A DNA stretch of 64,000 nucleotides from a virus: the IMG/VR virus record IMGVR_UViG_3300023181_000026, positions 62,001-126,000 of that record; one strand, given 5' to 3'. This document shows positions 41,228 through 48,559 of this stretch, one piece after another. Under the pieces are notes generated by a model. The model was not told the DNA's origin. It saw only the letters and a list, made by a program, of their open reading frames with translations, and searched no databases. How positions within the stretch are numbered: position 1 is the stretch's first letter; every line of letters starts with the position of its first letter. The position numbers and the translations under genes were made by a program.

Positions 41228-41484
41228 ATGATTTATATTTTAACGGCGAAAAGCTAACAAAAGAAAGCATAGAAAAAACTGAACAGTGGTTCATTAATAA
41301 TGCTCAAGGGTGTATTGATGAAGTACTCTCAGGTGAGGTAAGAGTTAATGATAGAGAAAGTTATTTTAAATCCTGCAATGAAAGAATGCAAAGGTATAAA
41401 GATAAGACTTATACTATCTCTTTGACTTTCTTGCAACACGCATATTATGAACAGACGGGAAAATCAATAGCTTTACTGCCATAA
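41224..41484 (+). CDS. Hypothetical protein
   Basis: The 86-residue product (MNDLYFNGEKLTKESIEKTE) is helical with paired Cys-containing segments and a TISLTFLQHAYYEQTGKSIA end. The form recurs in Bacteroidota plasmids and phages, but no function is assigned. Confidence 0.55.
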   Translation: MNDLYFNGEKLTKESIEKTEQWFINNAQGCIDEVLSGEVRVNDRESYFKSCNERMQRYKDKTYTISLTFLQHAYYEQTGKSIALLP

Positions 41485-41495
41485 AACGAATAATC

Positions 41496-41621
41496 ATGAG
41501 CCTATTAGAAACAGTTAACCAATTAAGTTATAAGAAAGAGTTATTGAATGAGCTTTCTTTAAGCGCGGAAAAACAAAATAAAAAATATATAGAAACTTTA
41601 AAACAGCTTATAGTATGTTAA
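41496..41621 (+). CDS. 41-residue helical protein
   Basis: The short frame MSLLETVNQLSYKKELLNEL ends QLIVC. It overlaps the next gene by 7 nt. It is amphipathic-helical; too short for family recognition. Confidence 0.4.
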   Translation: MSLLETVNQLSYKKELLNELSLSAEKQNKKYIETLKQLIVC

Positions 41622-41752
41622 TATATTTAAAACAAGGTTGGTATGAATATAGAAGTGAGAAAGAAGGTAATGTTCATGCTTTCGGATTAAATAACATAAG
41701 AAGTCAAGTAATAGAAAGATTTGATTTTGATATAATAACTTTGCTAAATTAA
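41615..41752 (+). CDS. 45-residue hypothetical protein
   Basis: The frame begins MLIYLKQGWYEYRSEKEGNV and ends DIITLLN. It overlaps the previous gene by 7 nt and ends 6 nt before the next. A small alpha/beta product; the role is unknown. Confidence 0.4.
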   Translation: MLIYLKQGWYEYRSEKEGNVHAFGLNNIRSQVIERFDFDIITLLN

Positions 41753-41758
41753 AATATT

Positions 41759-42046
41759 ATGATAAACTTCGACAATCTTAAAATAGGGGATAAAGTATTT
41801 ACTATACCTGTTTCAATGAGGGTAACAGAAAGTGTTTACGCAGGAGTATTTAATACTTTTAATCAGTGGGATAATAAACCACGCCACGTATTTTTAAACA
41901 GTTTCCTTAATAATCTTGAAACGGTATCAGTAGGCTATGAAAAGAAATATAATCGATTAAACAGATATTTCTATACAGAACAAGAGGCAACCGCCCGCCT
42001 GAAAGAGTTGATAAAAGAAGAACAGGAAAAAGACTACGAATATTAA
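41759..42046 (+). CDS. Hypothetical protein
   Basis: The 95-residue product (MINFDNLKIGDKVFTIPVSM) is beta-rich with YNRLNRYFYTEQEATARLKE and an acidic end. The GDKVFTIP opening is reminiscent of SH3-like modules common in phage small proteins. The function is not assigned. Confidence 0.5.
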   Translation: MINFDNLKIGDKVFTIPVSMRVTESVYAGVFNTFNQWDNKPRHVFLNSFLNNLETVSVGYEKKYNRLNRYFYTEQEATARLKELIKEEQEKDYEY

Positions 42047-42058
42047 AACAAAAACATC

Positions 42059-42208
42059 ATGAAAAAACAATTAACATCGATGGATATAAGAGTAATTCGT
42101 GTACCATCGCCGCAAAAAGAAGAAATACAGAATAAAATAAAACAAGCTAGAAAAATAGAACATACTCAACTGGCTAAGATGCACTTCCCCGATATTTATA
42201 CAAGATAG
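42059..42208 (+). CDS. 49-residue hypothetical protein
   Basis: The frame MKKQLTSMDIRVIRVPSPQK ends DIYTR. It is basic and helical and separated from its neighbours by short gaps. The function is unknown. Confidence 0.4.
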   Translation: MKKQLTSMDIRVIRVPSPQKEEIQNKIKQARKIEHTQLAKMHFPDIYTR

Positions 42209-42212
42209 CATT

Positions 42213-42488
42213 ATGAAGACGATAAAAGACTTTAAAAAAGGCGACACTATAGAGGTAACTTATATAAAAGATTCTCATAGTGGGTGCATTGATACTTATA
42301 CTATAGAAAGTAAGAGTATTATTAATGATGGGCGCGGGCAAATACTACTATCAACTATAAAAAGAATAAATCCTAATTACATGCCTCAATACTATGAGAG
42401 AGGGATTAATACGATGGTTGTTGATAGCTTGTGGTTCGATGAAGAGTTAACAGGTAGAAGAATAAAGATCGCGCCAAAGAAAAATTAA
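42213..42488 (+). CDS. Hypothetical protein
   Basis: The 91-residue product (MKTIKDFKKGDTIEVTYIKD) reads like a small SH3/OB-type beta-barrel, with IESKSIINDGRGQILLSTI. It sits in the small-gene series; no function is known. Confidence 0.5.
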   Translation: MKTIKDFKKGDTIEVTYIKDSHSGCIDTYTIESKSIINDGRGQILLSTIKRINPNYMPQYYERGINTMVVDSLWFDEELTGRRIKIAPKKN

Positions 42489-42499
42489 ATAGAAAAATA

Positions 42500-42643
42500 A
42501 TGGAAAAAGAATTTCAATTACTAAAAAGTCAAAACTTATGCTATGATGAGATAGCGAATAGTTTGCATTCAAAAGGTTGGGCGTGGGTAGACGTTAATGT
42601 GTTTATTGCCGAACAAAAGTATAACAATTTTAAGTTTAATTAA
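42500..42643 (+). CDS. 47-residue hypothetical protein
   Basis: The frame MEKEFQLLKSQNLCYDEIAN ends KYNNFKFN. A small HTH-like unit is possible (YDEIANSLHSKG), but the sequence is too short to call. It ends 3 nt before the next gene. Confidence 0.4.
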   Translation: MEKEFQLLKSQNLCYDEIANSLHSKGWAWVDVNVFIAEQKYNNFKFN

Positions 42644-42646
42644 CTG

Positions 42647-42838
42647 ATGAAAATACTATCAAATGAAAGTTTCAATTTGTTAAAAGAGAGAGGTCACGCA
42701 GTTCCAAGAAACAAAGAAAATTATATAATACCTTTTATGGTTGGTAAGGAGTATAAAGTCTATAATGAGGCAAAAACAGAATCTTTAAAAGTAGTTTGTA
42801 CACAAGACTGTCCTCATAATTTAAAAATCTCCCAATAA
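42647..42838 (+). CDS. Hypothetical protein
   Basis: The 63-residue product (MKILSNESFNLLKERGHAVP) is basic with a C-terminal CTQDCPHNLK pair of Cys. The function is unknown. Confidence 0.45.
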   Translation: MKILSNESFNLLKERGHAVPRNKENYIIPFMVGKEYKVYNEAKTESLKVVCTQDCPHNLKISQ

Positions 42839-42857
42839 AAATTAAAACATAAATTTT

Positions 42858-43010
42858 ATGAACCTACAACAAACAATAAGCAAGATAACAGGTCTTACAG
42901 TAAGTGAAGAAGATGTAATGACTTACGCTCGTGATAACTTTGGAGTATTAGCAAGTTATTTAAGGCAGGAAAGTAAACAGAAAATAAAAGGTTTGGAGGG
43001 TAAAGAATAA
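42858..43010 (+). CDS. 50-residue hypothetical protein
   Basis: The frame MNLQQTISKITGLTVSEEDV ends GLEGKE and is amphipathic-helical. Its 3' end contains the -33 element of the next promoter. It ends 13 nt before the -7 box region. The function is unknown. Confidence 0.4.
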   Translation: MNLQQTISKITGLTVSEEDVMTYARDNFGVLASYLRQESKQKIKGLEGKE

Positions 43011-43023
43011 ATCACTATCTTTG
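42992..43023 (+). promoter_or_regulatory. Promoter of the HTH gene
   Basis: TTTG (992-995) and TATCTTTG (43016-43023) are separated by 20 bp. It overlaps the end of the previous gene. Confidence 0.65.
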
Positions 43024-43050
43024 TACATAGAACTATAAAACCTTGTATAA
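43024..43050 (+). repeat. Direct repeat, left copy (leader of HTH gene)
   Basis: TACATAGAACTA followed by ACCTTGTATAA forms a near-copy of 43353-43380. The copy lies between the promoter and the HTH gene start. Confidence 0.5.
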
Positions 43051-43052
43051 AA

Positions 43053-43349
43053 ATGGCATACTTTATTACACAAAAAGACAATGGGAAGACTTATATCATA
43101 ATAGATAAAACGTCTTTAGCGGGCTTATTAGGAGTACACAGACACACAATAACCAATTGGTTTAAACCTAATGAGGAAGGAATCGCCGCAAAACAAAAAG
43201 AAACAGATAAATTTACTGTAATAAAAGCAGATGAATACATACAACCTATAAAAAGTAGTGGTAATAGAGATAGTAAAGAAGACAAACATAGAAAGATTAT
43301 AGGGGAATTAGAATGTAAATACCCTAAAAAGAATAGAAAAAGACGTTAA
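43053..43349 (+). CDS. Helix-turn-helix DNA-binding protein
   Basis: The 98-residue protein contains SLAGLLGVHRHTITNWF (about 24-40), an AraC/MerR-like HTH with a recognition helix ending in Trp/Phe, followed by a basic tail (KHRKIIGELECKYPKKNRKR). It has its own promoter, and its leader is repeated after the gene. It is a likely phage repressor or regulator. Confidence 0.65.
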   Translation: MAYFITQKDNGKTYIIIDKTSLAGLLGVHRHTITNWFKPNEEGIAAKQKETDKFTVIKADEYIQPIKSSGNRDSKEDKHRKIIGELECKYPKKNRKRR

Positions 43350-43352
43350 TTA

Positions 43353-43380
43353 TACATAGAACTAAGAACCATTGTATAAT
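43353..43380 (+). repeat. Direct repeat, right copy
   Basis: TACATAGAACTA followed by ACCATTGTATAA repeats the leader found at 43024-43050, directly after the HTH gene stop. The two copies flank exactly one gene. Confidence 0.5.
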
Positions 43381-43707
43381 AATTCATAAGTGATGGGATA
43401 AGGGGAGGACAACATTGACCCCACCCCTCACAAGTTTTCAGCCCTTAGTATTCCTAATTAAAATATACCGATTGGTATATAATATTATCTTAAGTGTTGG
43501 ACTATTCACATATATACTTATGTAAGTGCTTTGTTTATAGGGGGTTATAATAATTCTTAATTGACAGAATTATCGTTTATCGATAATAATATTAGAAGAC
43601 TACCCACCCCAAACAAAAGCCTACCACTACCAACCAGTTGAAAAACGGCACTCAAAACAAACCAATTCCGCATTCTTTCTTTAATTAATTCTTAATATTT
43701 ATACAGT
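43381..43707 (+). promoter_or_regulatory. Gap with operator-like palindromes
   Basis: No gene is seen. There are two perfect inverted repeats: ATATACC/GGTATAT around GATT (about 43463-43480) and ATTATCG/CGATAAT around TTTAT (43569-43587), the latter following a TTGACA. The arrangement downstream of an HTH gene is typical of operators for that or another regulator. Confidence 0.35.
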
Positions 43708-43935
43708 ATGGCAATTACACTAAAAACTAATGAAGGCTTAAATAACAGCCAATCTTATAGAACCATTGAACAGACTTTAAGAGAAATAGATTTCAATAAA
43801 AGGCTTGCTGACATATGTTCTACTTCTAATAGGGAGTATGCAGATATAGATCTTTCTAATTTTCTTTCTTATGTTGTAACTCATTATAGAAATAGAAGGA
43901 TGCAGGATTTTGGAGAAAGTTTTTTCAGTCTTTAG
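43708..43935 (+). CDS. Hypothetical protein after the operator gap
   Basis: The 75-residue protein (MAITLKTNEGLNNSQSYRTI) is helical with an RNRRMQDFGESFF end. It is preceded by the palindrome-bearing gap, so its expression may be controlled by the upstream HTH protein. The function is unknown. Confidence 0.45.
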   Translation: MAITLKTNEGLNNSQSYRTIEQTLREIDFNKRLADICSTSNREYADIDLSNFLSYVVTHYRNRRMQDFGESFFSL

Positions 43936-44086
43936 ATTTCTGTTTAATTCTTTTTTCCGCGCCAAATTTGAAATCAAGGCATTAGTAGGTTTACACTCTG
44001 AAATAATAAAGGGTTCGTGTTCGATTCTGATAATGCCGCAAAAAATAAACCTTAAACACTATGGAAAACATATTAAAAAGTAAATT
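43936..44086 (+). other. Non-coding gap with tRNA-like remnant
   Basis: A stretch at 43978-44037 has complementary ends GGCATTA / TAATGCC and a GTTCGATTC sequence, as in a tRNA T-loop. The internal arms do not fold into a D-arm and 7-nt anticodon loop, and the span is only about 60 nt, so a functional tRNA cannot be claimed. A nine-codon frame lies at its right end. Confidence 0.25.
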
Positions 44087-44248
44087 ATGATACCAACAAA
44101 CACTTTAGCAAACAGGTATTTATATGAAATTGAAAACAAAATTGTGAATGTTCACCAATGTATTCTTAATGAATACGGCGATATAGTTGTAACCAATGTA
44201 GAAGATGATTACTATTCCTTTACTAGATTATATTACTTTTGTTTTTAA
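44087..44248 (+). CDS. 53-residue hypothetical protein
   Basis: The frame MIPTNTLANRYLYEIENKIV ends RLYYFCF and is preceded by a short A-rich start context. It is beta-rich and Tyr-rich. The function is unknown. Confidence 0.4.
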   Translation: MIPTNTLANRYLYEIENKIVNVHQCILNEYGDIVVTNVEDDYYSFTRLYYFCF

Positions 44249-44266
44249 CAGTTGTAAATAAGGTTT

Positions 44267-44302
44267 TTTCATTTTCTTTTCGCGGCGGACATGAAAATGA
44301 AA
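44267..44302 (+). other. 10-bp hairpin with G/C-rich loop
   Basis: TTTCATTTTC and GAAAATGAAA form a perfect 10-bp stem around a 16-nt loop containing CGCGGCGG. It lies in the 151-nt gap after 44248. There is no T-tract, so it is not a standard terminator. A -7-like TAACTTTG lies at 44355-44362. Confidence 0.4.
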
Positions 44303-44399
44303 CTGATAAAACACTTGAGAATACTAAAATAAAGCTCTCTAATCAATTAATTACTAACTTTGGTATAAGACTATACCTTAACTAAAAATAAACACTAAA

Positions 44400-44627
44400 A
44401 TGAACTCATTTAAAGAAACACAAGAAAAATATAAAAATGCTGACCTAGATACTTTATTAGAACTAATTCAGGTTGAAGAAGTGGCACAATTAGAAATAGG
44501 CTTACCAATTTACTTTGACAAATGGTACACAGTTAGTACAGATTTAGGTATAATAGCTTACTTCGGAAATGAAATGGATGCTTGCAGTTTTAGACTTAAT
44601 TATATTAACAGGATACTAAATACTTAA
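44400..44627 (+). CDS. Hypothetical protein
   Basis: The 75-residue acidic protein (MNSFKETQEKYKNADLDTLL) has an alpha/beta layout. A possible promoter is upstream at 44355-44362. The function is unknown. Confidence 0.5.
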   Translation: MNSFKETQEKYKNADLDTLLELIQVEEVAQLEIGLPIYFDKWYTVSTDLGIIAYFGNEMDACSFRLNYINRILNT

Positions 44628-44632
44628 AAACT

Positions 44633-44728
44633 ATGGAAACAATATTTCACTATTACGTAGAAGTCAGAGATAAAGAAGGAAACCATTTTCAAGATTTCGA
44701 GGGAAATAAAATGAAAAAAGATTTTTAA
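44633..44728 (+). CDS. 31-residue hypothetical peptide
   Basis: The frame METIFHYYVEVRDKEGNHFQ ends MKKDF. It lies 5 nt after the preceding stop. Composition is protein-like, but the length precludes more. Confidence 0.35.
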   Translation: METIFHYYVEVRDKEGNHFQDFEGNKMKKDF

Positions 44729-44744
44729 AACACACTTAGAAATT

Positions 44745-45005
44745 ATGAAAACATATCAAGGTAATCCAATATTACAAATTAAAGAAAAAGTAAGTGAAGG
44801 TAATTTAGTTCCTTTCGGTCTTTATAGGGATAGATTTCCTGATAATGGTTGGGGAGAATTGTCTTGGATTAATCTTTCTGCCGCCAATCACAAAGAAGAA
44901 GACAGTCAAGAACTGAAAATAAAACTTCTTGAAGATTTGGCTTATGCTTTTGGGACAGATACTGTAGAATTTAATAGGCAATTAATTGAACATAATTTAA
45001 TATGA
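44745..45005 (+). CDS. Hypothetical protein
   Basis: The 86-residue product (MKTYQGNPILQIKEKVSEGN) includes FGLYRDRFPDNGWGELSWIN and a helical end. It overlaps the next gene by 4 nt. The function is unknown. Confidence 0.5.
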   Translation: MKTYQGNPILQIKEKVSEGNLVPFGLYRDRFPDNGWGELSWINLSAANHKEEDSQELKIKLLEDLAYAFGTDTVEFNRQLIEHNLI

Positions 45006-45145
45006 AAAATAAAGAACTTAGAATAATACAGAATAAAATTGATTTAGAATGGCGTAAAACCTGCACAACATATTCAGAAGCCAGTAATAGAGCAGATAGA
45101 ATTTCAAGGTTAGAAAAACAAAAAGAAAAGTTTTATGACAGATAA
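45002..45145 (+). CDS. 47-residue helical protein
   Basis: The frame MKNKELRIIQNKIDLEWRKT ends EKFYDR and is strongly basic and helical. It overlaps the next gene by 11 nt. The function is unknown. Confidence 0.4.
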   Translation: MKNKELRIIQNKIDLEWRKTCTTYSEASNRADRISRLEKQKEKFYDR

Positions 45146-45314
45146 ACAATTTAATGAACTTATTACATTTATAGCAATAGGCTTTTCAGTTTTAGTGATT
45201 TTAATAGGTGTATCAACGGCGGCTATAATTAGAAACATTCCGCAAGAAAAAGAGCCTATAGAATCTCATAAAGTAAGTACAACAGTAGAAACAGATAACT
45301 TAACATTTGAATAA
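45135..45314 (+). CDS. Single-pass membrane protein
   Basis: The 59-residue product has a hydrophobic segment at about 10-30 (ITFIAIGFSVLVILIGVSTA) and an acidic C-terminus. Host-membrane modulation is possible. Its stop is 3 nt from the next start. Confidence 0.45.
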   Translation: MTDKQFNELITFIAIGFSVLVILIGVSTAAIIRNIPQEKEPIESHKVSTTVETDNLTFE

Positions 45315-45316
45315 AG

Positions 45317-45622
45317 ATGATATTTATAGCACTTTCAATAGTAATGATAGTAATAGGATCAATCCTTTTTCTGGCGGGATTTATAACTAAGAAACTAAAT
45401 TACTGGACGATAGGATCCTGCCTTTTGTTTATTTCGCTGCCATGTATTATAATTTCTGTAAATGCATATAAGGCTCTACCCGAAATAGAAAACAACTTCC
45501 TTTACAAACTTGATCCGAAACAAGAATACTATCTTATAGAGAATAATAATGGCGGTTCAAAAAGATTAGATACAGTTCCTTACGGACATTTAGAAGAATA
45601 TATAGCAACAGATAATTTATAG
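45317..45622 (+). CDS. Membrane protein, two TM segments
   Basis: The 101 residues have hydrophobic segments at about 1-18 and 28-50, then a soluble tail (LDPKQEYYLIENNNGGSKRL). The function is unknown. Confidence 0.5.
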   Translation: MIFIALSIVMIVIGSILFLAGFITKKLNYWTIGSCLLFISLPCIIISVNAYKALPEIENNFLYKLDPKQEYYLIENNNGGSKRLDTVPYGHLEEYIATDNL

Positions 45623-45627
45623 AAATT

Positions 45628-45819
45628 ATGGTAACAATAAACTTTAACGGAGGAATTTTTGAAGTAACTTCTTTTGATTCAGATGGATGCATCGAAGAAA
45701 TACTTAGGTCAACACAACCTAAAATTAAAGTATCTGTTTTTCAAAGAGAAGGTGAATTAAAAATACATGGTTGGAAAAATTATCAACCTTTTACAATAAT
45801 AGTTAATGGCGGCAATTGA
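45628..45819 (+). CDS. Hypothetical protein
   Basis: The 63-residue product (MVTINFNGGIFEVTSFDSDG) is beta-rich with a KIHGWKNYQPFTIIV end, overlapping the next start by 14 nt. The function is unknown. Confidence 0.45.
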   Translation: MVTINFNGGIFEVTSFDSDGCIEEILRSTQPKIKVSVFQREGELKIHGWKNYQPFTIIVNGGN

Positions 45820-46501
45820 TACTATTAGAAACATGGATAACCACGAACTACTGAACTACTATTATTATTGCGTAGTAAAAAGATTGGAGTATTTAAAACT
45901 AAGAGGCTTTATAGAAAGTTTTCACCCTGAATATAGACATAATCGAATATATGTAGGTAAAGCAAATATGCCACAATTACATTGTCCAAATGAAATGTTT
46001 TTATTGTCGGAAATGTGGGATAGATTTATTAACAGCTCGTTTATGGAACAATGTTGGTGGAAAACAAAAAATCCGTGGGCTACAAAGATAGGATACTTAA
46101 CACTGACAGAAGAAAACATAAAGCCAATTATAATAAATCTTCCCAAAAAAGATGTTTATATTACTTACAATGACAAGCAATATAAATATATAGGGTCGGG
46201 AAGTAAAAGAAGAACATATTTATCGCCTTGCGAGACTTTTGTTATAAAAATACCTTACGTTACTAATTTGGGTTATGAAGAAAACAAAAGAGAATTTGAA
46301 ATGTATAAACAAAATCCTAATTCAATATATGCTAAATGTAATTTATTAGAGGATGGTTTTTTGAAAATGGAATATGTAGAACCTTTATTTTTAACTAAAG
46401 ATGACAATTACCCTGATTGGGTAAATGATATAGCAGAGGCACAGGTAGGGTATAATTTACAGGGTAAGTTAGTAGCTTATGATTATGGTTCAGATATTTA
46501 A
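45806..46501 (+). CDS. Kinase-fold-like protein, probably degenerate
   Basis: The 231 residues have a C-terminal kinase-like core. The Gly-rich-loop-like segment is YIGSGSKRRTYLSPC (about 129-143), followed by TFVIKIPY (strand with Lys), an acidic KREFEMYKQN helix, a hinge-like GFLKMEYVEPL and an ending LVAYDYGSD, which resembles the DFG metal loop. The HRD catalytic loop is missing; the corresponding segment is short. The N-terminal 90 residues are unassigned. A later ATG at 45834 is an alternative start. Activity is uncertain. Confidence 0.45.
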   Translation: MAAIDTIRNMDNHELLNYYYYCVVKRLEYLKLRGFIESFHPEYRHNRIYVGKANMPQLHCPNEMFLLSEMWDRFINSSFMEQCWWKTKNPWATKIGYLTLTEENIKPIIINLPKKDVYITYNDKQYKYIGSGSKRRTYLSPCETFVIKIPYVTNLGYEENKREFEMYKQNPNSIYAKCNLLEDGFLKMEYVEPLFLTKDDNYPDWVNDIAEAQVGYNLQGKLVAYDYGSDI

Positions 46502-46534
46502 AACCTAAAAAAACAAACAAATAACTTATAAATT

Positions 46535-46759
46535 ATGGAAGATTTTAAAGAAAGAATAAAGTATATTAAGGTAAATTCAGGTAGAGTTATAGGGAAGCTA
46601 ACAAATTATCCTATAGCCTGTCAAGCAGATAACTTAGAGATGTTGCAAGAAAGACTTTCTGTCATGCTTCAATCTTATATTAATTTCGCGCAAAAAGAAA
46701 TTGATAACAAAAACTTTGAAGTTCAAGAAGTTGAATATGAAGATTGGTTAAAATTATGA
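46535..46759 (+). CDS. Hypothetical protein
   Basis: The 74-residue product (MEDFKERIKYIKVNSGRVIG) is helical with an acidic C-terminus. It overlaps the next start by 4 nt. The function is unknown. Confidence 0.5.
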   Translation: MEDFKERIKYIKVNSGRVIGKLTNYPIACQADNLEMLQERLSVMLQSYINFAQKEIDNKNFEVQEVEYEDWLKL

Positions 46760-46965
46760 AAGCAGTTTTTAATACAATACAAGCAGAAGATTTTATAGAA
46801 TCATTAGAGGAATTTATAGAAGCGGTAATAGAATTTAAAAAAGAATATGACGGTTATAATGCTAATAATAGATTTTCATATCCAAAATACGAGGAAGATA
46901 AAGTTAGCAACTTTAAGGACAAACTAGTTAATATGTTAAGGAGTAATACTTTTGAATCAGAATAA
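46756..46965 (+). CDS. Hypothetical protein
   Basis: The ATG at 46756 is chosen over an upstream TTG. The 69-residue product (MKAVFNTIQAEDFIESLEEF) is acidic and helical. The function is unknown. Confidence 0.45.
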   Translation: MKAVFNTIQAEDFIESLEEFIEAVIEFKKEYDGYNANNRFSYPKYEEDKVSNFKDKLVNMLRSNTFESE

Positions 46966-46967
46966 TT

Positions 46968-47390
46968 ATGAAAACAATACTAATATCACTTTTAAGCCTC
47001 TTATTTTTATCTTGCGGCGAAGAATATAATCAATATAAAAACGGGCAAGAAACAGGAAGTAAAATCTGGGAAAATAGAAAACCAACAGAATTAGAAGGAC
47101 TTTATAGCAACTCAGAAGGAAGTATAATATTTATGAGTGACAGAGTAAGTATAAATACTCCAAATCATTATCATGAATTTAAATATTTTGAATACATGAA
47201 TGCTCTAATATATTGTAACGAAGAAATCACTGATTGGTATATTAGAGTAAATGATAATGAGTATAGATTTAATGTTGATAAAGAGGTTACTATATTCTAT
47301 TTCAAAAGAGATAAGGATAAAGTCTTTACTAGAGTAGGAGTATTTTATAAAGAAATGCAATTTGAACAAACCCCAATAATAGAGAATTAA
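46968..47390 (+). CDS. Lipoprotein
   Basis: The 140-residue protein has a lipoprotein signal (MKTILISLLSLLFLSCGEEY; lipobox LSC at Cys16) and a beta-rich soluble domain (NGQETGSKIWENRK, YYIR-like strands). It is a likely periplasmic or outer-membrane-anchored host-interaction protein, perhaps involved in superinfection exclusion. Confidence 0.7.
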   Translation: MKTILISLLSLLFLSCGEEYNQYKNGQETGSKIWENRKPTELEGLYSNSEGSIIFMSDRVSINTPNHYHEFKYFEYMNALIYCNEEITDWYIRVNDNEYRFNVDKEVTIFYFKRDKDKVFTRVGVFYKEMQFEQTPIIEN

Positions 47391-47392
47391 TT

Positions 47393-47734
47393 ATGAAAAC
47401 ACCACAAGAAAAAGCAACAGCTTTATATAATATGTTCTACAATTCCATCTCTAACTATGGACAATGTGAGACGGAAAGAGAAGCGGATGCAATAAAACAA
47501 GCTATAGATTGTGTAGATGAAATACAAGACGCCTTGGAAGAACAAGGTCTAATAACACATTCTAACCAGGAGTATTATAATCAGATAAGATATATACTAT
47601 CTAACTTTAATAAAGAGGAGTGTTGGGGCGAAGTTTTTGATAAATTTCAAACAGAGAAGGATATAGATACAATGGTTTTAGAAGAGGGCTTAGAAGAATG
47701 GTTAAATGAAAGATATGAAATCAAAGAAAAATAG
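47393..47734 (+). CDS. Hypothetical helical protein
   Basis: The 113-residue product (MKTPQEKATALYNMFYNSIS) has long charged helices. It overlaps the next small frame by 29 nt. The opening resembles MTPKEKAIELAESLHSI at 50636, so the two may be paralogues. Confidence 0.5.
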   Translation: MKTPQEKATALYNMFYNSISNYGQCETEREADAIKQAIDCVDEIQDALEEQGLITHSNQEYYNQIRYILSNFNKEECWGEVFDKFQTEKDIDTMVLEEGLEEWLNERYEIKEK

Positions 47735-47831
47735 TTTAGGAAAAGAAGGTTTATTCTACTTAGTAATGATAGTTATAACTTTATTTTGTATTTCAGTTTT
47801 ATTAATCTCTTTTTGCGCGAAAAATGGCTAA
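47706..47831 (+). CDS. Short single-TM protein
   Basis: The frame MKDMKSKKNSLGKEGLFYLV ends LISFCAKNG, with a hydrophobic segment at about 17-38. It overlaps the AP2-like gene by 8 nt. A G/C-rich GCGCG island lies at the overlap. Confidence 0.4.
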   Translation: MKDMKSKKNSLGKEGLFYLVMIVITLFCISVLLISFCAKNG

Positions 47832-48015
47832 ATCAGAACTTTATAAAGGAGTTTACCACGCATATAAAAAACATGGTAAAGAAGATGAAAGGTGGAGATG
47901 TGTTTTAGATGGTTTAACAACTTATCATAACACAGAAAGAGAAGCAGCAATAGCATTTGATAAGAAATTGATTAATAAAGGCAAAGAGCCTGTAAATGTT
48001 TTAATAAGAAAATAA
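47824..48015 (+). CDS. AP2/ERF-like DNA-binding domain protein
   Basis: The 63-residue protein carries the AP2 outline: YKGVYHAYKKHGKEDERWRC, then VLDGLTTYHNTEREAAIAFD with the EAA helix core, and a C-terminal KKLINKGKEP. It is a single domain without HNH or integrase. In phages such domains often sit with homing nucleases, but here it stands alone, so it may be a small DNA-binding regulator. Confidence 0.6.
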   Translation: MAKSELYKGVYHAYKKHGKEDERWRCVLDGLTTYHNTEREAAIAFDKKLINKGKEPVNVLIRK

Positions 48016-48017
48016 CT

Positions 48018-48497
48018 ATGAAAATAACAGCAAAGTACTCAGTTTTATCCTATGATGGCAAAAAGGGCTTTATAAAAGATACTTACGAGTGCCCCGACTT
48101 TAAAGACATAGAAAATAGTTTAGAGATTCAAGGTAAAGTGCACAAATCAATATACACTGCAATACAACAAGCGGATGAATGGTTATCTGATATTGATAAG
48201 GCTGATTTTATGGAAGATAATGATATACATATGATTTTTGATTGGAGTATTATATCCGCCATAAAAGAAGATACACAATTAATCCCTTCAAAAGTTAAAA
48301 TATCGAAAAAAGAGGGGGTATATTTGTGGTTAACCCACTTAAGTGGGTTTGGAGAAGATTTTCAAAATGAGTTTAGAGCTGTTTATACAAAACTATATCC
48401 TAAAATAAAGAATCTTAAATTGGATAAACAAATATCAATGACTCTAAGTGGTATTGATTTAGCGTGTACAGCGGCGGAGTGGCTTATCAAAGTATAA
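48018..48497 (+). CDS. Hypothetical protein
   Basis: The 159-residue product starts MKITAKYSVLSYDGKKGFIK and has a central HMIFDWSIISAIKEDTQLI and a helical end (YPKIKNLKLDKQISMTLSGI). No family is recognised. Confidence 0.5.
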   Translation: MKITAKYSVLSYDGKKGFIKDTYECPDFKDIENSLEIQGKVHKSIYTAIQQADEWLSDIDKADFMEDNDIHMIFDWSIISAIKEDTQLIPSKVKISKKEGVYLWLTHLSGFGEDFQNEFRAVYTKLYPKIKNLKLDKQISMTLSGIDLACTAAEWLIKV

Positions 48498-48559
48498 CAG
48501 ATATCCTAAACGGCAGTAAAAGATTGGAAAATGTAAAAATAGAGGAAAAATTATAAGCC

